This document shows positions 55,057 through 63,165 of a stretch of 64,000 bases of DNA, in pieces. The position numbers and the translations under genes were made by a program. The notes beneath the pieces were generated by a model, which ran no database searches, was not told the DNA's origin, and worked only from the letters and a program-made list of their open reading frames with translations. Each line of letters opens with the position of its first letter. Position 1 is the stretch's first letter. The DNA comes from Synechococcus sp. CC9605 (GTDB taxonomy: Bacteria > Cyanobacteriota > Cyanobacteriia > PCC-6307 > Cyanobiaceae). The stretch covers positions 248,001 through 312,000 of the forward strand of contig NC_007516.1 in assembly GCF_000012625.1 (NCBI RefSeq), written 5' to 3'.

Positions 55057-56229
55057 ATGACCGCCAGAGCTTCTGCTCCCGCCCAGCGATCCGTTGTGAT
55101 TGCTCCCTACGGCGGAACGCTGGTCGATCTGATGGTGGCCGAGGTGGATCGCGCCGCTGTGAAAGCCACCGCGACCAAAACGATCGAGTGTTCCGATCGC
55201 AACGCCTGTGATGTGGAGCTGCTCTGCGTTGGTGGCTTCTCGCCCCTGCGTGGCTTCATGCACCAGGAGGACTACGACGCTGTGGTCAGTGGTCATCGTC
55301 TGGCCGCGGGCCAGCTGTTCGGTCTGCCGATCGTGATGGACACCGATCGCGACGACGTGGTGGTGGGCGACAAGCTGCTCCTCACCTACAAGGGTCAGGA
55401 TCTGGCCGTCTTTGAGGTGGAGGACAAGTGGGAACCCAACAAAGTGGCCGAAGCCAAGGGCTGCTACGGCACCACCTCCATCGAGCACCCTGCGGTGCGG
55501 ATGATCACGATGGAGCGCAAGCGCTTTTACATGGGTGGAAGCCTCCAGGGCCTTGCACTTCCCGAGCGGGTCTTCCCCTGCAAGACCCCGGCTGAGGTGC
55601 GTGCAGGCCTTCCCGAAGGCGAGGACGTGGTGGCATTCCAGTGCCGTAACCCCATTCACCGCGCGCACTACGAGCTATTCACCCGTGCTCTGCATGCACA
55701 GAACGTGAGTGACAACGCCGTGGTGCTCGTGCATCCCACCTGTGGCCCCACCCAGCAGGACGACATCCCTGGTGCTGTTCGCTTCCAGACCTACGAGCGT
55801 TTGGCGACCGAAGTGAACAACGACAGCATTCGCTGGGCCTACCTGCCCTACGCCATGCATATGGCAGGTCCGCGTGAAGCGCTGCAGCACATGATCATCC
55901 GCCGCAACTACGGATGCACTCACTTCATCATTGGCCGCGATATGGCCGGTTGCAAATCGTCTCTCACCGGTGACGACTTCTACGGCCCCTACGACGCGCA
56001 GAACTTCGCTAAGGAGTGCGCCCCCGAACTAACGATGGAAACGGTTCCTTCCCTGAACCTCGTCTACACCCAGGAAGAGGGCTACGTGACGGCGGAGCAT
56101 GCCGAAGCCCGTGGTCTGCACGTGAAGAAGCTCAGCGGCACCCAGTTCCGCAAGATGCTTCGCGGTGGTGAGGAGATTCCCGAGTGGTTCGCCTTCAAGA
56201 GCGTGGTTGAGGTGCTCCGCGCCGCCTGA
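55057..56229 (+). CDS. sat: sulfate adenylyltransferase (ATP sulfurylase)
   Basis: Sat activates sulfate to adenosine-5'-phosphosulfate, the first step of sulfur assimilation. From ATG 55057 it has 390 residues, the bacterial/archaeal single-domain form. The ATP site is QCRNPIHRAHYELF near 195-208 (QxRNP and HxxH), and FIIGRDMAGCKSS is the phosphate-binding loop. The frame is intact. It lies between the psbO terminator and ftsH (44-base gap). Confidence 0.96.
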   Translation: MTARASAPAQRSVVIAPYGGTLVDLMVAEVDRAAVKATATKTIECSDRNACDVELLCVGGFSPLRGFMHQEDYDAVVSGHRLAAGQLFGLPIVMDTDRDDVVVGDKLLLTYKGQDLAVFEVEDKWEPNKVAEAKGCYGTTSIEHPAVRMITMERKRFYMGGSLQGLALPERVFPCKTPAEVRAGLPEGEDVVAFQCRNPIHRAHYELFTRALHAQNVSDNAVVLVHPTCGPTQQDDIPGAVRFQTYERLATEVNNDSIRWAYLPYAMHMAGPREALQHMIIRRNYGCTHFIIGRDMAGCKSSLTGDDFYGPYDAQNFAKECAPELTMETVPSLNLVYTQEEGYVTAEHAEARGLHVKKLSGTQFRKMLRGGEEIPEWFAFKSVVEVLRAA

Positions 56230-56273
56230 AGACTGAGAACCGGTTTAACATTCCTTCATCTACGAGGCGACCT

Positions 56274-58124
56274 GTGAACAAGCGTTGGCGAAATATCGGT
56301 CTCGGAGCCCTTCTGGTTCTGTCGATCGTTGTGATTGCACCAGCGTTCTTTGGTGGCGGTGGTGGCAGCCAGCCCCAGGTGAACACCATCCGCTACAGCG
56401 AGTTCGTTGAGGCGGTGAAGGACGACCAAATCAGCCGTGTGCTGATTTCTCCCGATCAGGGCACCGCTCAGGTGGTTGAAAACGACGGCCGTCGTGCTCA
56501 GGTCAACCTGGCCCCTGATCGTGAGCTGCTCGGTTTGCTGACCGAACACAGCGTGGACATCGCTGTGCAGCCCTCCCGTCAGACCCCCGGCTGGCAGCAG
56601 GCTGCTGGAAGTCTGATCTTCCCTCTGCTTCTGCTTGGTGGTCTGTTCTTCCTCTTCCGGCGCGCCCAGGGTGGTGGTGGTGGCAATCCAGCCATGCAGT
56701 TCGGCAAGAGCAAGGCGCGGGTTCAGATGGAGCCCTCCACCCAAGTGACCTTTACCGATGTGGCCGGCATTGAAGGCGCGAAGCTTGAGCTGACTGAGGT
56801 TGTCGACTTCCTAAAGAACCCTGATCGCTTCACGGCGGTCGGCGCCAAGATCCCCAAGGGTGTTCTGCTTGTGGGACCTCCCGGTACCGGTAAGACCCTG
56901 CTCGCTAAAGCCGTGGCGGGCGAAGCAGGTGTTCCCTTCTTCTCGATCTCCGGTTCTGAATTCGTTGAGATGTTCGTCGGCGTTGGCGCAAGCCGCGTTC
57001 GTGACCTTTTCGAGCAAGCCAAGAAAAACGCTCCCTGCATCGTCTTCATCGACGAGATTGACGCCGTTGGTCGACAGCGGGGCGCAGGTCTCGGCGGTGG
57101 TAACGACGAGCGAGAGCAAACGCTGAACCAGCTCCTGACGGAGATGGATGGTTTCGAGGGCAACACCGGCATCATCATCGTGGCGGCCACCAACCGCCCG
57201 GACGTGCTCGATGCTGCTCTGATGCGCCCCGGTCGTTTCGATCGTCAGGTAACCGTGGATCGCCCTGACTATTCCGGACGTCTACAGATCCTTGGCGTCC
57301 ATGCCCGCGGCAAGACCCTTGCCAAGGACGTTGATCTCGACAAGGTTGCCCGCCGGACACCCGGCTATACCGGCGCTGATCTGGCCAACCTTCTCAACGA
57401 AGCCGCCATCCTTGCGGCCCGTCGCGAACTCACCGAAGTGAGCAACGACGAAATCAGCGATGCCATTGAACGGGTGATGGCGGGTCCTGAGAAGAAGGAC
57501 CGCGTGATGAGTGAGCGTCGTGCTCGCCTTGTTGCCTATCACGAGGCTGGCCATGCCCTTGTGGGTGCCCTGATGCCTGACTACGACCCAGTTCAGAAGA
57601 TCTCCATCATTCCCCGCGGTAATGCCGGCGGTCTGACCTTCTTCACCCCCAGTGAGGAGCGGATGGAATCCGGCCTGTATTCACGGGCTTATCTCCAGAA
57701 CCAGATGGCCGTGGCCCTTGGAGGCCGGGTTGCTGAAGAGATTGTTTACGGCGAAGATGAGGTCACCACGGGTGCCTCCAACGACCTCCAGCAGGTTGCT
57801 TCAACCGCGCGTCAGATGATCACCCGATTCGGTATGAGCGACGAGCTGGGGCCCGTTGCCCTTGGTCGTGCGCAAGGCGGCATGTTCCTTGGACGCGACA
57901 TTGCTGCAGAGCGTGATTTCTCTGAGGAAACCGCCGCGATGATCGACAAAGAGGTTTCCGAGCTGGTGGATGTGGCCTACAAGCGGGCCACCAAGGTTCT
58001 CGTCGATAACCGAGCCGTTCTGGATGAATTGGCTGAGATGCTCGTTGAGCAGGAGACTGTTGATGCTGAAGAGCTTCAGGAGCTGCTGATCAAACGTGAC
58101 GTCCGGGTCGCCGAATACGTCTGA
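56274..58124 (+). CDS. ftsH: ATP-dependent zinc metalloprotease FtsH
   Basis: FtsH is the membrane AAA+ protease that, in cyanobacteria, removes photodamaged D1 during PSII repair. It has 616 residues and starts with GTG. Two helices lie near 8-25 and 113-128, flanking a lumenal or periplasmic domain. Walker A is GPPGTGKT at 201-208, Walker B is IVFIDEID near 257-264, and the zinc site is HEAGH at 423-427. Which of the several FtsH paralogs it is (the D1-repair FtsH2/3 type or another) cannot be fixed by eye. It overlaps the next gene by 29 bases. Confidence 0.96.
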   Translation: MNKRWRNIGLGALLVLSIVVIAPAFFGGGGGSQPQVNTIRYSEFVEAVKDDQISRVLISPDQGTAQVVENDGRRAQVNLAPDRELLGLLTEHSVDIAVQPSRQTPGWQQAAGSLIFPLLLLGGLFFLFRRAQGGGGGNPAMQFGKSKARVQMEPSTQVTFTDVAGIEGAKLELTEVVDFLKNPDRFTAVGAKIPKGVLLVGPPGTGKTLLAKAVAGEAGVPFFSISGSEFVEMFVGVGASRVRDLFEQAKKNAPCIVFIDEIDAVGRQRGAGLGGGNDEREQTLNQLLTEMDGFEGNTGIIIVAATNRPDVLDAALMRPGRFDRQVTVDRPDYSGRLQILGVHARGKTLAKDVDLDKVARRTPGYTGADLANLLNEAAILAARRELTEVSNDEISDAIERVMAGPEKKDRVMSERRARLVAYHEAGHALVGALMPDYDPVQKISIIPRGNAGGLTFFTPSEERMESGLYSRAYLQNQMAVALGGRVAEEIVYGEDEVTTGASNDLQQVASTARQMITRFGMSDELGPVALGRAQGGMFLGRDIAAERDFSEETAAMIDKEVSELVDVAYKRATKVLVDNRAVLDELAEMLVEQETVDAEELQELLIKRDVRVAEYV

Positions 58125-58797
58125 TTTCGATTCGTCTTCCAACCCTTGGCTGGTGCGGCAGGAGCTCTTGGTGGCATCCCTGCAGCATCAGCCTCTTTTA
58201 TTGGTGATTCGTCCTGAGCCAGGCGACCTCGTGGCTTCAGATTCAGGCTCGGGTTTGTTGGAACAGGTGCAGCAGCTTCATGCTGCAGGACTTCGGCATC
58301 TCGAGGTGGCATGGCTGGACCAGCCAGGCTGGATGGGGTTCATGCAACGGGTGCAGGACCATTGCCCTGGACTGAATCTGGGGGCGGCCTCGGTGACGGT
58401 CTCCAAGGCGCTTAACGATCTTTCGCGGCTGGATCTCAGCTATGCCATGGCACCGTGCTGGTGTCCGGAGCTTGTGGAGCATGCCAGAGAGCTTGGTGTT
58501 TTGTTGGTGCCTGGAGTTTTCAGCCCCACGGAGGTGCATCAAGCCATTCAGTTCGGCTGTCGAGTCGTCAAGTTGTTTCCCGCCGTCAACCTTGGGCCTG
58601 GGTATTGGGGCCGCTTGCGGGCACCCCTCGGCCCCTTGCCCTTTGTGATTGCTGCTGGTGGTCTTGAGGTGAGCGATTTGCCCGCATGGCTGGAGGCTGG
58701 GCATGGAGCCGTTGCCCTGGGCCGCAGGGTGGTGGGATCGCCGCCTGCCTTTCAGGCACTTCTGGACTGGTTGCGCCAATCGACAACCCAGCGCTGA
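58096..58797 (+). CDS. KDPG/KHG aldolase-like protein
   Basis: A 233-residue class I aldolase of the KDPG family (Entner-Doudoroff or hydroxyketoglutarate cleavage). The Schiff-base lysine K159 is in VVKLFPA and the general base E70 in HLEVAWLD. But the usual TLRT after that Glu is replaced by WLDQ, and SPG by APCWCPE, so parts of the substrate-binding site differ from standard Eda. The start is GTG inside ftsH (29-base overlap), and a shorter start is possible. Its exact substrate is open. Confidence 0.72.
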   Translation: MTSGSPNTSDFDSSSNPWLVRQELLVASLQHQPLLLVIRPEPGDLVASDSGSGLLEQVQQLHAAGLRHLEVAWLDQPGWMGFMQRVQDHCPGLNLGAASVTVSKALNDLSRLDLSYAMAPCWCPELVEHARELGVLLVPGVFSPTEVHQAIQFGCRVVKLFPAVNLGPGYWGRLRAPLGPLPFVIAAGGLEVSDLPAWLEAGHGAVALGRRVVGSPPAFQALLDWLRQSTTQR

Positions 58798-58859
58798 TGC
58801 CAACCACTGGTCGACATGCGTCCAGGATGCTACAGATGAGATAGCTATCCAACTGCGTC

Positions 58860-59327
58860 ATGTCGCAGCTCACGATCAAGCTCAGCGACAAGGCCGATGC
58901 CCTGATCGCTCAGCTTCAGAAGGAGATCTTCAATCGCCGGCGCAAGAAGGTTTCGGCTGCAGGTGTTGTGGAGACCCTGGTGGAAAGCGGCGCGAAATCG
59001 CAGTCCGACAAGCGTTTCGCGACGTCCTGGACGAATCTGATCAAGGACATCGAGAAGGCGGCCAAGCTGTCCTATGCCCATGGCAGCAAGCCATCCACCC
59101 TCAGTGATGAAGAGTGGGCCTTGGTGTTGAGTCACCGCAGCCGTGGCACCACCGGCCGTGCACGCCGGACCGTGAAGAAAACGATGGCCGCCAAGAAACC
59201 AGCCTCAGCCAAGCCTCAGGCCAGCAAAAAGCCCGCCCGCCGCACCCGAACCCGTAGCGCGGCAAAAACGAAAGCGGCCGCCGCGGCGGCGAGCTCCAAC
59301 GTCAGCTCAGCGGTGGGTTCCGTTTGA
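58860..59327 (+). CDS. small protein with histone-H1-like basic tail
   Basis: A 155-residue protein. The N-terminal half (about 1-90) is a folded, helix-rich domain (LTIKLSDKADALIAQLQKEI, then VSAAGVVETLVESG) that might be a DNA-binding ribbon- or helix-type fold. The C-terminal 55 residues are very rich in Lys, Ala, Arg, Thr and Ser (KKTMAAKKPASAKPQASKK, RRTRTRSAAKTKAAAAAA), like eukaryotic or bacterial H1-type histones. Nucleic-acid binding is therefore likely but inferred. It is divergent in use of residues from its neighbours and has no known function. Confidence 0.72.
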   Translation: MSQLTIKLSDKADALIAQLQKEIFNRRRKKVSAAGVVETLVESGAKSQSDKRFATSWTNLIKDIEKAAKLSYAHGSKPSTLSDEEWALVLSHRSRGTTGRARRTVKKTMAAKKPASAKPQASKKPARRTRTRSAAKTKAAAAAASSNVSSAVGSV

Positions 59328-59346
59328 TTTGAACGAATGGTGGTGC

Positions 59347-60441
59347 TCACCAAAGGCTGCATTGCCCCTGTTGCCTCAGCAGGTGATCAGCCAGAACGAG
59401 TGCCACCATCGCCTCCACCATCGGTACAGCCCGTGGCAGAACGCAGGGGTCATGCCGTCCTTTCCCTGCGAGTGTGGTGGCCTTGCCATCGGAATCGATG
59501 GTCTGCTGCTCTTTGCGGATCGTGGCCGTTGGCTTGAAGGCTACCCGGATCACAATCGGCTCACCATTGCTGATGCCCCCCTGGATGCCGCCGGAGTTGT
59601 TGGTGGCGGTCTTCAGCCGACCGTCGTCGCTCGGCAGAAAAGCATCGTTGTGCTCGCTGCCTTTCAACAGCGTTCCATCGAAACCGGATCCAATTTCAAA
59701 ACCCTTGGTGGCCGGTAACGACATCACAGCTTTGGCGAGGTCGGCTTCGAGTTTGTCGAACACCGGCATGCCTAAACCAACGGCGGGATGGCGCACCACG
59801 CATTCGATCACCCCGCCGCAGGAATCACCTTCGCGGCCGATGGCTTCGATGCGCTCAACCATCCGCTCGGCTACTGCCGATTCGGGACATCGCACGATGT
59901 TGGCTTCTACATCACTGAGCTGAACCCGTTGCGGGTCGATGCCGGAGGCTTCGATGTTGTGGATCCGCTTCACCCAGGCCAGGATTTCAGTTCCTGCCGC
60001 TTGTTTCAGCAGCTGCTTGGCGATTGCACCTGCAGCGACACGGCCGATGGTTTCCCGCGCCGATGCACGGCCCCCACCGCTGCGGGCCTGGATTCCATAT
60101 TTCGCCTGGTATGTGGCATCGGCATGGGATGGGCGGAAGGCGACCGCCATGTCCTTGTAATCCCCCGGCCGTTGGTCCTTGTTCCGCACGACCATGGCGA
60201 TTGGGGTGCCAAGCGTGGTCTCGCCATCCAGCAGGCCACTGAGAACTTGCACCTGGTCCGCTTCCTTGCGCGGTGTGGTGATGTGACTCTGGCCTGGCTT
60301 GCGTCGATCCAGTTCGGCCTGAATCGATTCGACGCTGAGGTTGAGCCGTGGTGGACAGCCCTCAACAATCACACCCACCCCTCCCCCGTGGGATTCACCG
60401 AAGGTGCTGATCCGGAAGAGGTCGCCGAAGCTGCTGCCCAT
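59347..60441 (-). CDS. aroC: chorismate synthase
   Basis: AroC makes chorismate, the branch point for aromatic amino acids, quinones and folate. From ATG 60441 it has 364 residues. Motifs are [47 protein letters not shown] and [20 protein letters not shown], with FMN-binding residues among them. An ATG two codons upstream is equally possible. It is convergent with the basic-tail protein gene across a 19-base gap. Confidence 0.96.
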   Translation of the reverse strand: MGSSFGDLFRISTFGESHGGGVGVIVEGCPPRLNLSVESIQAELDRRKPGQSHITTPRKEADQVQVLSGLLDGETTLGTPIAMVVRNKDQRPGDYKDMAVAFRPSHADATYQAKYGIQARSGGGRASARETIGRVAAGAIAKQLLKQAAGTEILAWVKRIHNIEASGIDPQRVQLSDVEANIVRCPESAVAERMVERIEAIGREGDSCGGVIECVVRHPAVGLGMPVFDKLEADLAKAVMSLPATKGFEIGSGFDGTLLKGSEHNDAFLPSDDGRLKTATNNSGGIQGGISNGEPIVIRVAFKPTATIRKEQQTIDSDGKATTLAGKGRHDPCVLPRAVPMVEAMVALVLADHLLRQQGQCSLW

Positions 60442-60480
60442 GGCCATTGATCGATGCGGAGAGGCTACGAAGCCATCGGT

Positions 60481-60939
60481 TCAGATCAACTCCGGATGGG
60501 GCAATTTTGGGCGTTCTGTCGTAGGTTGCTGCCGGGCCATCTCGAAATCGCAGAAGTCAAACCCCGGCCCCACACAACAGCTCACCAGGGAGTAGTCACC
60601 CAGACTCCTCGCCGCCTGCCAGGCGTTGGCAGGAACAACCTGCACGGGGTTCGATGGCTGCAACGCATCACGTTGCAGCCCTGTGCCATCGGCCTGGCAC
60701 TGCAAGAGCTCCAGGGTTGCCCCATCAACGTGCGTCCAGACTTCGTCCGCACCGATCACCCGATGCCAGCAACTCACAGCACCGGCGGGCAGCAAAAATA
60801 AAATGGCCGTCAAGGCAGATCGCTCGGCACCGTCCTGTCGCTGCACTCGGTCTGAACTGCGATGCAACTCGCGGTACCAGCCCCCCTCCGGATGGGGCAT
60901 CAGGCCGAGCTGCTGGATCAGGGCTTCCGTCTGATTCAT
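60481..60939 (-). CDS. DUF985 cupin protein
   Basis: A 152-residue small cupin. It reads MNQTEALIQQLGLMPHPEGG, then ELHRSSDRVQ, AILFLLPAGAVSCWHRVIG with the cupin histidine, WTHVDGATLELLQ and the closing VSCCVGPGFDFCDFEM. Cupins of this family bind a metal or small molecule; the function is unknown. ATG 60939 overlaps the stop of the oxygenase gene upstream by four bases, so the two are translated as a pair. Confidence 0.8.
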   Translation of the reverse strand: MNQTEALIQQLGLMPHPEGGWYRELHRSSDRVQRQDGAERSALTAILFLLPAGAVSCWHRVIGADEVWTHVDGATLELLQCQADGTGLQRDALQPSNPVQVVPANAWQAARSLGDYSLVSCCVGPGFDFCDFEMARQQPTTERPKLPHPELI

Positions 60940-61694
60940 TGCAGTCCTGCACGCCCGCGCATGTCCTGCACGTGCTGCCAGATCTGAGCCACCCAGAGGA
61001 AGATCCAGCTCATCCCAAACAGCCAAAACGGTTGGTCTTTGCGAAACACGTCGAACAGCAACACCACCCTTGGCTGGCTGGAGCGATTGATGGCGGAGTG
61101 CATGAAGGTGTCGTCCCAGAGAAATCCTTCACCCTCCTGCAGGTGATAGCTCTGGCCATCAATCGTCAGTTCGCAGGAACTGCGGCCGTCGCCAAAATCC
61201 TCCACAAATAACGGCAGGTGATATCTCCATACCCCTTTGAAGGGGCCTTTGTGAGGCCTTAGAACCTTCCCGGGGGGGAACAGACTCACGGCAGCCGAAA
61301 CAACGTCAGGGTGATGCTGGAGGAAGCTCCGCAGTGAGGGGATCAGCGCTTGGTTGGCGGGGTAGTTGTAGCCATATCCCCGTAAGGGCAGCATCCCCCA
61401 GATCTTGCGGTCGAATTCATACAGCGTGCGCTGTTGCTGCATGATGTCGTGGTTGGCGGGCAAGCGCCCCGAGAGGGCCACTTCCAGCGTCTCCTGACGG
61501 ATCTGCTGATAACACTCCAGCAGCTGCCGATGGGCTGGGAAGCCGACGTCCGCCGGAACTACTGCAGGGTTGTGCAGCGATTGCTCGTAGCACCAGCGTG
61601 CGATTTCGCGCCAGAAGCGGTAGTGCCATGGTCCCCAGCGGATCACGCGTTGGATGGTGGTGAGTTGTTTTCGCTTTGCCTTTGAGCTGCTCAC
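60936..61694 (-). CDS. aspartyl/asparaginyl beta-hydroxylase-like oxygenase
   Basis: A 252-residue Fe(II)/2-oxoglutarate oxygenase of the Asp_Arg_Hydrox family. The iron ligands are likely H148 in LRPHKGPFKGVWRYHL and H199 in DDTFMHSAINRS, with R157 near the 2-oxoglutarate site. A hydrophobic helix near the C-terminus (FWLFGMSWIFLWVAQIW) may anchor it. Bacterial relatives hydroxylate lipid or protein substrates; here the substrate is unknown. I start at GTG 61694; the open frame extends to 61835 without features. It overlaps the cupin gene by four bases and lies downstream of psbA, behind a terminator. Confidence 0.8.
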   Translation of the reverse strand: MSSSKAKRKQLTTIQRVIRWGPWHYRFWREIARWCYEQSLHNPAVVPADVGFPAHRQLLECYQQIRQETLEVALSGRLPANHDIMQQQRTLYEFDRKIWGMLPLRGYGYNYPANQALIPSLRSFLQHHPDVVSAAVSLFPPGKVLRPHKGPFKGVWRYHLPLFVEDFGDGRSSCELTIDGQSYHLQEGEGFLWDDTFMHSAINRSSQPRVVLLFDVFRKDQPFWLFGMSWIFLWVAQIWQHVQDMRGRAGLQ

Positions 61695-61849
61695 GCTGTG
61701 CCGGCTCTCTCGATCGAGGAGCTTTGCATGCTGATCTCGATACGGAGGGGTTAGGCGGATCTGTGTGGCGGTGATTGGATTAGTCGTTCCAGGCAGTGTT
61801 GGCGTTATCTGATCGCGGTTGATCGGCCTCAACAAAGTGCATGCACAAC

Positions 61850-61875
61850 AAAAAGCCCCCTCCGAGGAGGGGGCT
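61850..61875 (-). terminator. intrinsic terminator of psbA
   Basis: On the minus strand, AGCCCCCTCC / GGAGGGGGCT is a 10-bp perfect stem with a two-base loop, closed by a T-run (five T). It lies 40 bases after the psbA stop. Confidence 0.88.
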
Positions 61876-61914
61876 TTCCGATTCAGTTGATCTGAATCGT
61901 TTGTTGATTCCAGA

Positions 61915-62994
61915 TCAACCGATGGCAGGAGCCTGCAGAGCCACAGGAGTGGACTCAGCAGCAGCCAGGTCGAGGGGGAAGTTGTGAGCGTTGCGCTCGT
62001 GCATCACTTCCATGCCGAGGCCGGCACGGTTCAGCACATCAGCCCAGGTGTTCAGGACGCGGCCCTGACCATCAAGGATGGACTGGTTGAAGTTGAAGCC
62101 GTTCAGGTTGAAGGCCATGGTTGACACGCCGAGGGCGGTGAACCAGATGCCGACAACAGGCCAGGCAGCCAGGAAGAAGTGAAGGCTACGGCTGTTGTTG
62201 AAGGAGGCGTATTGGAAGATCAGGCGACCGAAGTAACCGTGGGCAGCCACGATGTTGTAGGTCTCTTCCTCTTGGCCAAACTTGTAGCCGTAGTTCTGAG
62301 ACTCGCTCTCGGTGGTTTCACGCACCAGGGAGGAAGTCACCAGGGAGCCGTGCATGGCGGAGAACAAGCTGCCGCCGAAAACACCTGCGACGCCCAGCAT
62401 GTGGAAGGGGTGCATCAGGATGTTGTGCTCGGCCTGGAACACCAACATGTAGTTGAAGGTGCCAGAGATGCCCAGGGGCATTGCGTCAGAGAAAGAACCC
62501 TGACCGAAGGGGTAAACCAGGAAGACAGCGGAGGCTGCAGCGACAGGTGCGCTGTAGGCAACGCAGATCCAGGGGCGCATGCCCAGGCGGTAGGAGAGTT
62601 CCCACTCACGACCCATGTAGGCGTAGATGCCGATGAGGAAGTGGAAAACAACCAGCTGGAAGGGGCCGCCGTTGTACAGCCACTCATCGAGGGAAGCAGC
62701 TTCCCAGATGGGGTAGAAGTGCAGGCCGATGGCGTTGCTGGAAGGAACAACAGCACCAGAGATGATGTTGTTGCCGTAGATCAGGGAGCCAGCGACGGGC
62801 TCACGGATGCCATCGATGTCGACCGGAGGAGCGGCGACGAAAGCGATGACGAAGCAGATGGTGGCAGCCAGCAGTGTGGGGATCATCAGCACACCGAACC
62901 AACCGACATACAGACGGTTGTTGGTGGAGGTGACCCACTCACAGAAGGCCTGCCAGCTGGAAGCGCCGGAGCGCTGCTGGAGGGTGGTGGTCAT
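61915..62994 (-). CDS. psbA: photosystem II D1 protein
   Basis: D1 carries the PSII charge-separation cofactors and the Mn cluster ligands. It has 359 residues and five helices. Conserved parts are [34 protein letters not shown] and the C-terminus ending [22 protein letters not shown], split here; the mature protein is cut after DLA. Residue 130 is Glu (GREWELSYR), which is the high-light-type D1:2 rather than the Gln of D1:1. Other psbA copies are expected elsewhere in the genome. Confidence 0.98.
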   Translation of the reverse strand: MTTTLQQRSGASSWQAFCEWVTSTNNRLYVGWFGVLMIPTLLAATICFVIAFVAAPPVDIDGIREPVAGSLIYGNNIISGAVVPSSNAIGLHFYPIWEAASLDEWLYNGGPFQLVVFHFLIGIYAYMGREWELSYRLGMRPWICVAYSAPVAAASAVFLVYPFGQGSFSDAMPLGISGTFNYMLVFQAEHNILMHPFHMLGVAGVFGGSLFSAMHGSLVTSSLVRETTESESQNYGYKFGQEEETYNIVAAHGYFGRLIFQYASFNNSRSLHFFLAAWPVVGIWFTALGVSTMAFNLNGFNFNQSILDGQGRVLNTWADVLNRAGLGMEVMHERNAHNFPLDLAAAESTPVALQAPAIG

Positions 62995-63036
62995 GAGAAC
63001 GGAAAGAAATGTCCCCGAAGGAACGGTTTAAGGAAG

Positions 63037-63053
63037 GGCAGGAGAGCCCTGCC
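63037..63053 (-). promoter_or_regulatory. hairpin in the psbA leader
   Basis: GGCAGG-AGAGC-CCTGCC can form a 6-bp stem in the psbA leader, about 43 bases before the start codon. Leader structures are common in psbA translational control, but this one is only a candidate. Confidence 0.3.
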
Positions 63054-63061
63054 TGGTGGGG

Positions 63062-63067
63062 AGTGTA
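63062..63067 (-). promoter_or_regulatory. candidate psbA -10 element
   Basis: On the minus strand TACACT at 63062-63067 resembles a -10 box. A transcript from it would have a leader of about 60 bases. I see no good -35 at the usual distance, so recognition may depend on an activator. Confidence 0.4.
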
Positions 63068-63165
63068 AAGGAAGTTTGCGCTGTGTGTCGCTGACTTGAT
63101 GAAGCTGTTGTTAAGAAGCCTTCATCCCTTTTGGCGGCAGCGCTTGTTAGCGTCCCGAAACCCCC

